From positions 1 to 38,827 of the forward strand of contig CAXKVV010000325.1 of assembly GCA_964058805.1 (NCBI GenBank): a stretch of DNA of 38,827 nt, read 5' to 3'. Shown piece by piece: positions 10,901-18,545 of this stretch. Numbering within the stretch: position 1 is the stretch's first letter; every line of letters begins with the position of its first letter. A program made the translations under genes and the position numbers. This stretch comes from Schoenoplectus triqueter. Taxonomy: Eukaryota; Streptophyta; Magnoliopsida; Poales; Cyperaceae. Under the pieces are notes generated by a model. The model saw only the letters and a program-made list of their open reading frames with translations, was not told where the DNA came from and searched no databases.

Positions 10901-11056
10901 GGCCGGCACATCGGCCCAAAATTCTCTCCGAACTGGGAAGGGCCATACGTAATTGAGAAGGTATACGGGGGCGGCGCATACCAACTCATAGACCATGAAG
11001 GTGAAAGGCCCATGCCACCGATTAATGGACGATATCTGAAGAAGTACTACACCTAG
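1967..11056 (+). CDS. gag-pol: Gag-Pol polyprotein of element 1, intact (3029 aa)
   Basis: This is the complete replication polyprotein. The N-terminus (1-330) is basic, Pro/Gln/Ser-rich and probably disordered, with two SVFxRLG motifs. The Gag core lies near 525-680 and a C-x2-H-x4-H-x4-C knuckle at 802-815. The aspartic protease has active-site DAG at 1167 and a later LLGRPWLH motif. A second knuckle is at 1628-1641. Reverse transcriptase has YVDD at 2136-2139. A degenerate gypsy RNase H follows, then an archaeal-type RNase H (first Asp 2433). Integrase has zinc ligands H2678, H2685, C2716, C2719 and D2748, D2809, E2845 with exact D-x35-E spacing. The ATG at 1967 has a strong context (G at -3, G at +4) and is conserved in element 2; the open frame to 1958 rests on TTG only. 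There is no stop or intron between PR and RT, unlike classical Ogre. The frame looks functional. Confidence 0.95.
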   Translation: MAYFGNFNLAPYTVTPAQSPEGKLFMFFGTIPQELTIYGPAPVATITPATVRISIPDEEEDSITLTPKGISNNVMASPTTSPKRRRRPSKKTAPTAAAQTTRNSQASRKRALDAYQNQLVARPAIPVSNKFTALRIVAKNSATGQLRQAWEVPKPTPRLTQRPQRRQDKSQAPAEAIYKAHRALKQRKSVKNARSRQYVSRSGQSQDMARPQAIVSTPHPRRFTPKVTLSTQQVWVPKGSQPTRSQSQAQSNKAGRSNAPSESVFNRLGQKSVFSRLGSRIPLNSLKITASDQTKKERRTACYEEHFSVNTISISYDTDPDTDAEVNMTQDDQSPPNQAHVTNTNKNNGRKGRPPKRVNPEGNSREGEDHNENPDLFDNEDDVEARPEMPIDEIEILKGHIEARDEELIRQRELIATMLKQNEELIKAVKSLQESQDANFKAGNSRQEGVHSTKSNHKGKQPVDSKPHPHRTIEVEAEPTGISRKEIQAMIAQQMQIAGGGYAIPPVKNCGHPYPAIYDLEEYPKGYVIPRFRTFSGEGNKDLNPEQHLAHFVASCGNTGGNDALLLRQFPQSLVGTAFQWYYSLENNSIRTWDEMADSFRARFVMVSDKINIADLASTKPKKGESMTDFINRWRNLSIKCDRTLTEDEAVNLIMKNIDGWMGMLLGVTKVNTFKDLLRSVSNMERMSPHTVPNFMNNRPQRGARAETKVAFTSLKDKMVANADTQGGSSSTNGNNYNKGPRPNPGGSSRSFESLRQKKTKPYSFRKDKVAQIFRGALKNGLTLPASKRPEDADKSDEPNFCPYHRIIGHSIEDCWVFKDWVEKAYKNGEITLPKGFLQSPSAHEQANMISHEEEKVPGQSCEDQEEQWTTHLSKKSIKMLKALKKEPGMKWKDDITPVVPPKPRVYYKVDQSQDQVLKKKKKHRSSKSKKNKIEEYEQGSPEAITLQHFISKEDWEKLTLCQKEENINEEINKEESEEIWGASCNMVYSSHDEDMPTLEEMFFPNDEGEASTSGTKNEECKAVLRSGTYIPERQAPKDSDKGKDKVQNKGKEVENPSKNPERTRSTGEEYNVLAHLRKIPALLSIFDALMMSQDLREVLIQALQDPEKYKSYFIEQNMQEALFTAKRAACINFTDDDLLIGTVDHNRPLYITGNCGGQKIGRILVDAGSSINIMPLKTLKTITLDVKNLSDEKVIIHGFNQNSQKALGAITLNLQCGSLRAPTKFYVIDAETSYRALLGRPWLHSNQVIPSTLHQCLKYIENGKQKRIDGDVKPFGVHEIKFNDAQYFLPKSAVAPSRPITKAGQKPFNKGPKFDTSSGEEEEVKFNIKPRGARAQRPGRKSGEEATFRFKQVAAYKAQIKPSEINTSDSEEEVIFNFKPANTPQIQIIEATSGEDSEDSNNSGDTTSGEESGHDRQPWEEESDEEIIYHILKKPYKGPETDNESEESYMINTGPGSGRDNPVRPRPINEERSWRENFEGRVWNAIDEIRHQVENNRREVSEQWEVMQDIKTQHNEIMIMIENLQTAIYNSELLKEMTSEPRSGTPERQTPDSGKRVIVIVDESKGEEIKAKQPTVMQTLKVKKSKPYSFLRNKTARIFEQALKSGLTLPVCKRPADIERAGEGEFCPYHRILGHTIEECWVFKDLIEEGHKNGTIQLPKSFQQDPAPHNSNNKGKGVAYTISHTPVPSKPKAARRKPIKEIYRSNSVMNIEIEEEMAALEITVVPERHFKDLIPREVNHIQTLKTFVVPAKVERIKGKTIIHKAIIFYQSDSTQSLKNPDHNTWKKWVIEQELENATSDDAASHPFGKELYKLAKRAKCLRDISKAEAKRFDELWNGGQNKVLGLDGKIKYTRGLGYDCDDAACFEGSLNEYRIEESCCMTSVEMPDNKTEEDNTPVLKNALKQLEKEPNTVDELAEINLGTEEDPRPTFISASLPEEVADKLKTFLKNYMDCFAWSYKEMPGLDPNVAVHYLKIDPTFKPIKQAPRRMRIELEEKVVEETKKLIDAGFIREEETPEWVASIVPVKKKNGQIRICVDFRDLNKACPKDDFPLPVTEIIIDHTSSYEVFSFMDGYAGYNQIKMAPEDERHTAFRTPIGIYCYKVMPFGLKNAGATYQRAMTKIFDDLIHKIVECYVDDLVIKAMSYEEHLQYLEVVFNRLREHALKLNPLKCAFMVSSGKFLGFVVRHRGIEIDPGKIKAITELSPPKNLKQLRSLQGQLAYIRRFIANLSGKIQPFTRLTKKNIPFKWDGECQRAFEEIKAYLLNPPVLAAPIPGKELILYTTALDGSLGALLAQENQDGNQNALYYLSRMMVGAEHGYSPIEKHCLALIFAVKKLRHYMLAHKIILISKVDPLKYLMTRPMLTGRLAKWAIILTEFDITYTPQKAIKGQALADFLAAHPIQDDSPLKCDFPDEETLHVEEGSPIWEMYFDGASSIKPIAGPGVPTVRAGAGLVFVTPEGGIIRHSLALTEPCTNNEAEYEALIAGLELSLELKIKAVRIFGDSQLIINQIIGEYKVLKPELIQYHQKAIGLMKKIPYVSIEKVTRAVNGEADALAKLAKELGEPTGPEIHITVRNRRPLSLCQTTDEANNENAGLEKIECQETMITEEDDDWRQPFIEYFRHGTLPKDKRIADQLRKRVLRYAYVGNTLYRRSYDQLWLRCVSGPEAGQVMKEVHSGLCGAHQSGPKMKLKIKRMGYYWPTMVADCEEHAKKCRMCQIHGPFIHQAPNPLHPTVASWPFNMWGTDIVGPIDPPTSRGHRFILAATDYFTKWAEAVPLKEVKASDVVKFFKTHILYRFGTPQRIISDNGTAFKSSKVYALAEQFNIDWRFSSIYNPRANGLAEAFNKTLINIMKKTVDGNQRDWDNRLQEALWAYRTTYRTPTQATPYSLAFGVEAVLPLEVELPSLRVAMQNDMTMDECQQLRLDELDAMDEKRLIAQQNLEIYQAKMARAYDKMARVRAFQQGELVLVLKRPIIGRHIGPKFSPNWEGPYVIEKVYGGGAYQLIDHEGERPMPPINGRYLKKYYT
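4240..4475 (+). repeat. Zinc-knuckle module, copy 1 (end of Gag)
   Basis: The encoded block runs from a KPYSF motif through GLTLP, a C-x2-H-x4-H-x4-C knuckle (4370-4411), WVFKDW and ITLPKGF. A second copy of the same block lies after the protease (6716-6957). It resembles a nucleocapsid zinc knuckle with His in place of the second Cys. Confidence 0.85.
6716..6957 (+). repeat. Zinc-knuckle module, copy 2 (between PR and RT)
   Basis: The same motif order as copy 1 (KPYSF, GLTLP, CPYH...GH...C, WVFKD, QLPKSF) with many substitutions, so the duplication is old. It sits between protease and reverse transcriptase, preceded by an acidic segment with repeated SGEEE/VxFNxKP units (about 5920-6110). 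All metal ligands are kept. Confidence 0.85.
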
Positions 11057-11730
11057 CCCAGAGAGGGGCCCAACCGAGTAGTATCTATTGTAAATAAATA
11101 AGGAGGGAATAAGTGTTCGCTTACACACACGTGCACGAAACACAAACCCATGTCTAACCTCCACTTTTGCATAAAAATCCCAAAAACCCTACTTGTGCAT
11201 CTGTAAATAGAATGCATCTAAAAATCCAAAACCACACAAATACATTTAGCCCTATAACAAAATAAAAAATAGAATAAGGGAATACAACGCCAAAACCACG
11301 CGAGAATGTAAGGCGAGAGCTTTGGTGTTTGGGCTCACAATACAAATACCACTGGGTTTGTCCATTTGATACAGAATAAACACAAAAATGGGCAGGGTTT
11401 GCAGTTTGTCCCTCAAACTATCTGTTGCCCAATGACGAAAGTTGCTCATATTGGTCGCCCGCGGCGCGAGCCAAGGGATAGGTCGAGCAAATTGGTGGCT
11501 AGTAAATAGTCGCTTCTGAGGGCATATAAATAAATAACTCTCGTACTATTAGTAACATGTATCACTAATAACAAAAATCTGCTCTCTCCTAATAAAATAA
11601 AAGGATATATATGTAAAACAATAAAAACCTATTTTCCTACTCATAAAAAATGATGATAATTAAAAAATAATAAAACCTTTTTCAATAAGGGGTTGCCACC
11701 TTTGTCCCCGACACCATGAGTGTTATACAA
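11057..11730 (+). other. Non-coding segment after pol
   Basis: No coding frame is evident. It is AT-rich and closely matched by the region after 27111 in element 2. AATAAA-like motifs and a purine stretch (AAGGAGGGAATAAG, near 11100) follow the stop codon. Confidence 0.6.
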
Positions 11731-12441
11731 AGCCAGGTTGGGTGCATTCATCCGTAAAAGCACCACACGCCCGAAGAAATGGTGTGTCATAATCCCACGA
11801 CATATCATGGAGGGGTCAGATCAAGGGTTTACGCTTGTACCCGACATTTCATGTTAAACAAAGCGGCTCGCTTAAAGAAGTGACTTAGGTCATGGAGAGC
11901 GGACCTACCCGATGAAAGCCTGTCTCGCAGGGATGCGTGATGGATGTTTGAGGGTAGCTAAAATATAAAAAACCAGGTTGGGTACATTCACCCGCAAAAG
12001 TACCACACGCCCGAAGAAATGGTGTGTCATAATCCCACGACATATCATGGAGGGGTCAGATCAAGGGTTTACGCTTGTACCCGACATTTCATGTTAAACA
12101 AAGCGGCTCGCTTAAAGAAGTGACTCAGGTCATGGAGAGCGGACCTACCCGATGAAAGCCTGTCTCGCAGGGATGCGTGATGGATGTTTGAGGGTAGCTA
12201 AAATATAAAAAACCAGGTTGGGTACATTTACCCGCAAAAGTACCACACGCCCAAGGAGGTGATCTGTTTCTAATCCCAAAATAGATCATGGAGGGGTCAG
12301 ATTAAGGGTTTATGCTTTTGCCCGACATTCAGTGTCAAATAAAGTAATTCGCTTAAAGAAGTGACTCAGGTCATGGAGAGCGGACTTACCCGATGAAAGC
12401 CTGTCTCGCAGGGATGCGTGATGGATGTTTGAGGGTAGTAC
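11731..12441 (+). repeat. 240-bp tandem repeats, three units
   Basis: Units start at 11731, 11971 and 12211, exactly 240 bp apart, each opening with a CCAGGTTGGG motif and closing with GATGTTTGAGGGTAG. Units 1 and 2 are nearly identical; unit 3 has a diverged middle. Element 2 has only two units, the second like unit 3 here. Variable tandem repeats downstream of pol are known from Tat/Ogre elements and can seed satellites. Confidence 0.93.
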
Positions 12442-13022
12442 CCCCACAAAACAAATTGAGTGGAGATGAGTGAATGAGAGTTTCCACTTTAGCACGTAAC
12501 GGTGCACAAATGAGGGGAGAGTGGGTGAGCTTCCACAAAATAAATGTCAATTAAATATATAAGAAGCATCTACAAAATGGTGTTATCAATTGCATCCATA
12601 ATCCAATTGATACTGGTAAGTTTATCCATCAGTAATAAAGGGATAAACGGGTTTATTCTGTACCCGGCCTAGAGGTCAATACAGACAGGTTCGGTATCCG
12701 TAAAATACCACGGTTACTTGAGTTTTGTATTGCCATAAATAAAGAGAAATGATGTATAGAATCAATGTAATAGGATGTTGTAAGATTTTCCTTTTATTTT
12801 AGACGCTGCGAAGCAGTTGTAATAGGGCGCTTTGGCAAATAAGATTGGAGGTGCACAACATGAAATCAATAGAACACTTCCTCGCGCTGCAGAGGAAGCG
12901 ATGAAAGGATAATAATAGAAGTAAGCATCATCCACAATAAGAGATCAAAATGATAAATGTCAATGCATCCTATATCAAGTACAGCAAAAGAAAAGGAGAA
13001 AAGAAAAAAATGAAAGTGCAGT
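12442..13022 (+). other. Non-coding segment between tandem repeats and antisense gene
   Basis: No supported coding frame. It is closely matched at 28261-28835 apart from small indels. It would hold the 3' untranslated region and poly(A) site of the minus-strand gene. Confidence 0.5.
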
Positions 13023-16000
13023 CTATGGGCCCAAAAAGCGGGACTCCAACTCTAATAGCACAGTACTAATAGTCTCTAAATGAGTATGGAGGGAGTGCCT
13101 ATCCTCCTCCGAAGCTGCCTCGAAGTCCAAGAACTGAGTAAAGACACTATCCCGGACGCTCGTGTGAATCTGCAGCTCTGGGAGACGTCCCGCTAGATGT
13201 CGGGAGAAGCCCTCCACCGACAATCTGTGGTCCTCTAGCTCCTGCACGAGCAGTCGAGCGGGCCCACCACTGACTCCCATGGAGCGGAGAGTGGCACAAG
13301 AAGAGAGCCGCTGAAGGTAGTGGAGTCGAGCGGCCTCCAAATGCCTGCGTAGCTCATGAATCTCCAACTCGTGCTGATAAACGAGAGAGCTCGCATCCTG
13401 GTAAGCCCTAAGCAGCTCCTCACACCTCCTAGAAATGAAAGTGCTCTCGAGATGAGGTGCAATGAGTAGAGCTGGCGCGATGGTATCCCGCATCAGCCCA
13501 TACCAGTCAAAAGAGAAACCACTGGGCAGAGAGTCCAAGATCTCGAAATCTAGTGGATAGCCCCCGAAGAAGGTATCCCGGAGTGCATCCGCCAGCGCGG
13601 CCAAGGCGAGCTGCACATCCCTCGATGAAACATCTGCAAGTAAAATAAATGGGTTAGACAAATTGTTATAACCTAAGAAGAAATAAAAGGAAGAAAAGAT
13701 CTAACCTATCGCCTCATCGCCTGAGACAGGCGGGACTGAGTCAGGGATAGGGATGTCGGTCGCCTCAGGAGGACCCATAGGTGCACTAGACCCGGCTACA
13801 AAATAAAATGAAGAAGTATAAGTACATGAAAAGTAAAATACGGGTAAATGATAAAGGAAATATAAAGTACCGGAAGAAGCATGAGGCTCGGCGAGACCCT
13901 CGCTAACCGGAACCTCTGTCTCTGGGCTGTGGAATAGCTGCTCCACCAGCCAACTCTCATCCAACTCTGAGTCATAATCGACTGCAACCCGCTCAGTCGA
14001 GACTCTGCTATCTGTGGCCATGAGAGGCTGCCCGTCGGGAGATGAAGAAGCATGAGATGGCCCTCCCTCAATCAATAATGGCTCGTCGCCTGCGGGCACG
14101 ACAGCCAATGGACTCCCCTGCTCTAAAGAAGTCTCCTCTGGTCGTGCAAGAGTGAGCACTGGCCCCAAAACCACATCGAACGAGTCACCATCCCCGGTAG
14201 GCACCAATAAAATCGACGGTGAAGCAGGACCGTCATGAAAGAAAGGCTCCGAGCGGTGTGGAGATGCCATGTCATCGGCCTCAGGGTCTGTAAAATATAC
14301 ATGTAAGAATGAAAATACTAGTGCATGCTGGCAACTAGGTATTAAATGAAGCACACGAACCTGCGACGGCAAGGTCGGTGCAAAACCCTGGAATAGCAGT
14401 GCTCGCAGGCGCCGATAAATCTGCTATAATATCGTCTCGGGTAGCCTCCACAGGAGATGTCCCATGAGCTGAAAAATAAACCCTAAATCAGAGATGTAAA
14501 TGAAGTGCACCCGAATAAGGATAGGCGAGTCAGTAAAGAAAATCACCCGGAGTGGGAGAAGGAAAAGAAGATGGAGAAGATGGCTGAGAGGCGCCGTCTC
14601 GATCTCTCCCCGTGGTAGTTGGAGCCGGTGGCTCGACGTGTGGCTGAGAATGAACGTCAACTACTCGTGGACGAGGGACCGAGAACCCGGGCTCCGCGTG
14701 ATCATACTCATAAGCCAGCTCTGAATCAAAGAAGAATTGGTCGAAATGAGATGAGGCTTATCGAAAAGAAATAACCTAAAGGGATGATGAAGCATACCTG
14801 TGAGAATGGTCCTAACAGGAGCATGAGAAAACCGGCTATCTAAACCCTGAAAGTCGACAGGCTCTGCGGCAATGGCCGGGAAAGGGCTGCGATCACGCGA
14901 AACGGTGCCATCTAATAAAGGCTGGCCATCTCGCGGACATGTACTCCGGACGACCACCGGAGGGGTATATGACTGATAAGAGCGAATGGTCTCATAATAC
15001 CACTGCTGATAACGCCTCGTGAAGGTGGAAGTCCTAGAGGTGGATACCATCTGATAGCGAGTGCCTGTGCCTAGTCGGAAGAGGTGAGTGTAGCACCATC
15101 CGATACCCTCCAAATCAGTCGCCAATGATATAGGGCGGAGAAGAAGCGCTGGAATATCCTGATCCAAGCCGAACTGATGTGCACATCTATGAGGCGAATA
15201 GGGCTCGATGAACATATAATCGCCCAATCTGAGAGGAAGAAAGCCCTGACGAATACTGATCAGGTACTCCAAATCAATAGGCCTAGCTCGAATGCTAGAA
15301 GAGTCAGAAGAGGGAACTCTGCTGTCAATCACCATCCTGTCAGCAACCCTAGATGTCCCACGGGCCACTGATCTGTCTCGGGAGAAGCGTAGATGGTCTC
15401 GACTCCTGAAGAATCTATACCGGGCAGCCTCCGGAGTCAATGAAGCTGGCTGCACCCCAGCCAAGTCACTCAATAAGGGTAGACGATCTCGTAGCGTGAC
15501 CGCCATGCCGGGATCATATGAGCCAGACCAATGCAAATGGAGCCATCCGCTAATCAGATGCCACGGGATCAGCTCCTGGCACTGTGAAGGACTACGAGAT
15601 GAAGTCAGACCGCGGAGGCACCTATAAATGTTGGCCAGTACAGGGACGGCCAAAGAAATCCTGTCGCCACGCGCGATCAGGCTCGCCATAACGAACACCG
15701 AGGGCCGAATGGTGTATGCGGGGGAGCTAGGTAATAAGAAATAGCAGATCCACCAAGAAATGAAAGCTGTCAAATAAGTCTCCCGATCCACGTCATGTGA
15801 ACACAGGGTATCCTGAGATGGGATAGGGCCGTCGTGATGAATCTCGAGCCGACCTGTACCAAATGGATCTCTGGTGGAAGCCAAACCCGTAGGGCGAGTA
15901 TGGACCCGATCGGTGAAATAGGCGATCCAATGTCTGAACGGAACTCCGGGGTGCCCTCTCCGTAGATAATGGTAAATCTCATAAATCCTATGCAAAGAAG

Positions 16001-16424
16001 GCGGGAATCGAGTGAAGTCCCCCGAGTCAGCGGGCGAGACCATGAACTCGTCATAGAAATGACCGAAGATCGGCAGCCCGGTCAACTGCTGTATCTCTAG
16101 GAGGGTCGGAGTCAGCTCCCGATCGTCGATGAATAGAGTGTTGGTGGAATAGTTCCACCGCTCACAAAAGGCCCGTAGCCAGGGTGTGTCGATATGATAA
16201 TGAAACATCGACAAGAAAACCGAGTCATATATCCCGGCTCGCCTGAGCAGAGTCCCCTCCCGCATAAGCACATACCGGGTCCACTCTAGCTGATATCCAT
16301 AGCACTCCAAGGGAGTGACGAAGGGAGCAGTAGTCCACCTGTGAGCCTCCCCATCGATAATCTCCTTGCCCAGGAGATGTGTCAAAGGAGCTGTGGAAGC
16401 AACGCCTAAGGGCTGAAGGGGCAT
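13023..16424 (-). CDS. Antisense plant mobile domain (PMD, aminotransferase-like) gene, six exons
   Basis: Exons on the minus strand: 16424-14798, 14720-14547, 14468-14361, 14287-13871, 13795-13706, 13633-13023. All five introns are GT-AG, 72-78 nt long and in phase 1. The spliced frame from the ATG at 16422-16424 gives about 1008 aa; the frame stays open upstream to about 16703 without another ATG, so the 5' end is uncertain and a first exon may be missing. Exon 1 encodes the PMD core: an FCERWNYSTNT block, an ELTPTL motif, LTGLPIFG and a later ISWWICYFLLPS helix. Exons 2-5 are Pro/Ser-rich and acidic linkers; exon 6 is likely coiled coil. PMD proteins occur in plant transposons and in host MAIN/MAIL proteins linked to silencing and genome stability; the role here is unknown. 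Exon lengths in element 2 are identical, which supports coding. Confidence 0.88.
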
Positions 16425-16767
16425 GATGTCATGAGGCTGATCATCCCTGAAAAATAAACCGCCGCCTCGCGGGTAGACAGGAGTCGCTCGGATGGCTGAG
16501 ATGAGAGGAGTCCAATCGCTAGGATCCTCGTAGAAAGAATGATAATGACTCAAGGGGCGACGCGGAATAGCGTCATGAGATAAAACTACAATACCCGAAG
16601 AAGAGAAGACGTCATGAGAAATGAAATGATGAATAATAAGGAATAATGCACCAAGACAAGCCTTTCGAGCGTTCAAGGCTCGTCTTGGTGGGTGGCTCTT
16701 TGTTTACCCTTGAAAAGTTTCAAGGATGAATGGATGAATAAATGAAATAAATTGATGATAAAATCAT

Positions 16768-16793
16768 AAGAAAGGGAAAGAAGAGAGAGAGAG
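16768..16793 (+). other. Candidate polypurine tract of element 1
   Basis: An uninterrupted 26-nt purine run soon followed by TG at 16797, conserved in place in element 2 (32579-32602). If it primes plus-strand synthesis, the LTR would start near 16797 and be about 7.1 kb. A weaker candidate is the AGAGAAGGAGGGG run near 17895. The boundary is unresolved. Confidence 0.35.
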
Positions 16794-16855
16794 CAGTGGA
16801 AAGGTGGCCCACTGATCAGGAAAAGTCGCTGCATAACCCCGGAACAAATCCATTA

Positions 16856-16898
16856 GTCCCACAGTGGAATGCTGAGCGCAAAGTGAAGAGTATAAATA
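16856..16898 (+). promoter_or_regulatory. USE-like and TATA elements of hairpin cassette 1
   Basis: GTCCCACAGTG (16856-16866) matches 9 of 11 positions of the plant snRNA upstream sequence element RTCCCACATCG. TATAAATA follows at 16891-16898 after 24 bp. In plants this short spacing is typical of Pol III U6-type promoters; Pol II snRNA promoters have about 10 bp more. The three other cassettes in the window have exactly the same spacing. Confidence 0.55.
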
Positions 16899-16920
16899 CC
16901 CCGCTATTCTCTATCCACTC

Positions 16921-16993
16921 AGCATGTGTGACACCCAAGAAGATCGAGGGAGAGAGGAGACCTCTTGGGTGTCACCATGTGATTATACCTTTT
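16921..16993 (+). ncRNA. Candidate small hairpin RNA, cassette 1
   Basis: A perfect 13-bp inverted repeat (GTGACACCCAAGA at 16928-16940, complement at 16963-16975) starts about 30 bp after the TATA box. A TTTT run at 16990-16993 could end Pol III transcription. The start at 16921 is estimated from the TATA box. Expression is not shown. Confidence 0.4.
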
Positions 16994-17102
16994 CTGACAA
17001 GTGGGACCCACATGGCAGTCCCTTATGAGCAGCTCCAATGACATGGACCTAGCCTATTTTTGTTAAGAAAGCTAACCAACCCGGAACAGAGGTTAAGCAT
17101 TA

Positions 17103-17145
17103 ATCCCACAATGGAATAATATGGTGAAAGACGAGGATATAAATA
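17103..17145 (+). promoter_or_regulatory. USE-like and TATA elements of hairpin cassette 2
   Basis: ATCCCACAATG (17103-17113) and TATAAATA (17138-17145), again 24 bp apart. This is a diverged duplicate of cassette 1, displaced by 247 bp. Confidence 0.55.
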
Positions 17146-17167
17146 CCCCACCACCTCCTACTCATTC

Positions 17168-17238
17168 GAGGTGGCTGACCCTCGGGAGATTTAGGAGAGA
17201 GAAAATCTCTTGATGGGTCAGCCATTTGATTACATTTT
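17168..17238 (+). ncRNA. Candidate small hairpin RNA, cassette 2
   Basis: GGCTGACCC (17173-17181) pairs with GGGTCAGCC (17215-17223). The stem continues inward to about 20 bp with one bulge and two G-T pairs, leaving a loop of about 10 nt. TTTT lies at 17235-17238. The stem differs in sequence from cassette 1 although promoter and terminator are alike. Confidence 0.4.
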
Positions 17239-17305
17239 ATCTGACAAGTGGGACCCACCTGGCAGTCCCTTGCAGATGAATCTAACAACATAGCCTATCT
17301 AATGA

Positions 17306-17352
17306 GTCACCATGTGACCATTTTCACTGACAGGTGGGCCCCACACCTCAGT
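17306..17352 (+). repeat. Degenerate third copy of the hairpin cassette tail
   Basis: GAGTCACCATGTGA, a TTTT run and CTGACAGGTGGGCCCCAC follow the order seen downstream of cassettes 1 and 2 (hairpin end, T run, CTGACAAGTGGGACCCAC). The promoter part is not recognisable. Confidence 0.5.
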
Positions 17353-17517
17353 GACCTATTGAAGGGGGTCAGAATTGAACCCTAAAAATCTGCCTTTGAA
17401 GCTAACCCTAGAAAGGAGCTGAAGCAGTATAATCCCTATGCTACACGAAATGATGTCAATGCCAAGCTAGCATTTTGATGCAGCTAGTTATAAGAAATTC
17501 CAAATGTGATTTTGCTT

Positions 17518-17740
17518 TCAAGGCTGACCTGGTGCCAAAGCTGCGAGCAACCACCTAACTATGCTTTAATTTGTGTCAATTGCTGATAAGTAGTCAGCTC
17601 TATGACCAAATTACCCTCATGTTAAGGGATTGAAAGTCAATTTCACAAGACTGATCAGGTGCCAAAGCTGGGAGCAACCACCTGATCAAGTCTAGATTTG
17701 TATTAATTGCTGATAAGTAGTCAGCATTTGATCAAATCAA
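17518..17740 (+). repeat. Tandem duplication of about 124 bp with hairpins
   Basis: Two diverged units share GGTGCCAAAGCTG, GAGCAACCACCT and GCTGATAAGTAGTCAGC. The second unit has a 10-bp inverted repeat TGATCAGGTG/CACCTGATCA. Each unit ends with a small hairpin with loop TAAGTAG. The counterpart in element 2 is 33327-33545. Confidence 0.75.
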
Positions 17741-18156
17741 GCCCTAATGAATATCAATATAAGTCTAATTGGTATTTAGTTAGGGTGGTTTCTGCAAGAG
17801 GGAGATAATTGGCAGAGACACTGAGCTACAATTGAGATCTGGGATTAATTCTGAGGAAATAATAGGGTTTATTTGATAAAAGAATTTTTAATTCAGAGAA
17901 GGAGGGGTAAAAATGGAATTAAAAATTACAGGGATGATCATCATGATTTTAGGGATTTTTGGTGAAATTTTCATGATTTTTGGATAAGTGGAGCTATTAA
18001 AATAAATTCAGGGAAAATAAAGGCAGAATAAATGAATTAATCAAAGGCTGAGATTTGATCAGAGCAGTTCTGGGTGCAAGTTGGGGATAACAGCAGCTCT
18101 GGGTACAAACTGGGTGCAGGAAATACAGAAGGAATAAAATAAGAGAAGAGAGAGGG
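17741..18156 (+). other. Non-coding, AT-rich; no gene seen
   Basis: No credible frame on either strand. It is well conserved in element 2 (33546-33966) and includes an AGAGAAGGAGGGG purine run near 17895, a weak alternative polypurine tract. Confidence 0.5.
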
Positions 18157-18545
18157 TGTGCCACGTGTCAGCATCTCACTGGGCCACCTCATGCCACGTG
18201 TCAGCACCCTATTGGTCCACCTCAGCCATGTGGGCCCCACCCTGGTATGAGTCACTGACAGGTGGGCCCCACCTCAGTGCCACGTGGCAGACAGCCAGTG
18301 GGCCACCTCACCACCCTAGTGCCACATGGCACCACACCAGAGGTCCACTTAACCCAACCCTGTGCCACATGGCACAGCCAGAGGAGGCCATCTCACTACC
18401 CCAGTGCCACATGGCTCTACACCACAGGGCCACTTCACCCTCCCAGTGCCACATGGCAACACCATGACATCACACCTCAACACTCCAAGTGCCATATGGC
18501 AGCTAACCATTGGTGCCACATCACAGGGGACTAAGCCACATGGCA
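18157..18545 (+). repeat. G-box-like minisatellite array
   Basis: About ten imperfect copies of a GCCACRTGGCA-type palindrome are spaced roughly 35-55 bp, often followed by GGCCAC or GGGCCCCAC. The first copies contain perfect CACGTG G-boxes (bZIP/bHLH site core); later ones are mostly CACATG. The corresponding array in element 2 (33968-34160) is shorter and ordered differently. Confidence 0.8.

Noticed and set aside
11100..11120. Purine run followed by TG after pol as the start of a 12.8-kb LTR
   Set aside because: It would place the PMD gene and all repeats inside the LTR, far above known LTR sizes; the purine run is short and broken by T. Not strictly excluded, because the left LTR is truncated.
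12310..12507. Short minus-strand frames in the 240-bp repeats
   Set aside because: Composition follows the tandem repeat, there is no recognisable domain, and lengths differ between elements.
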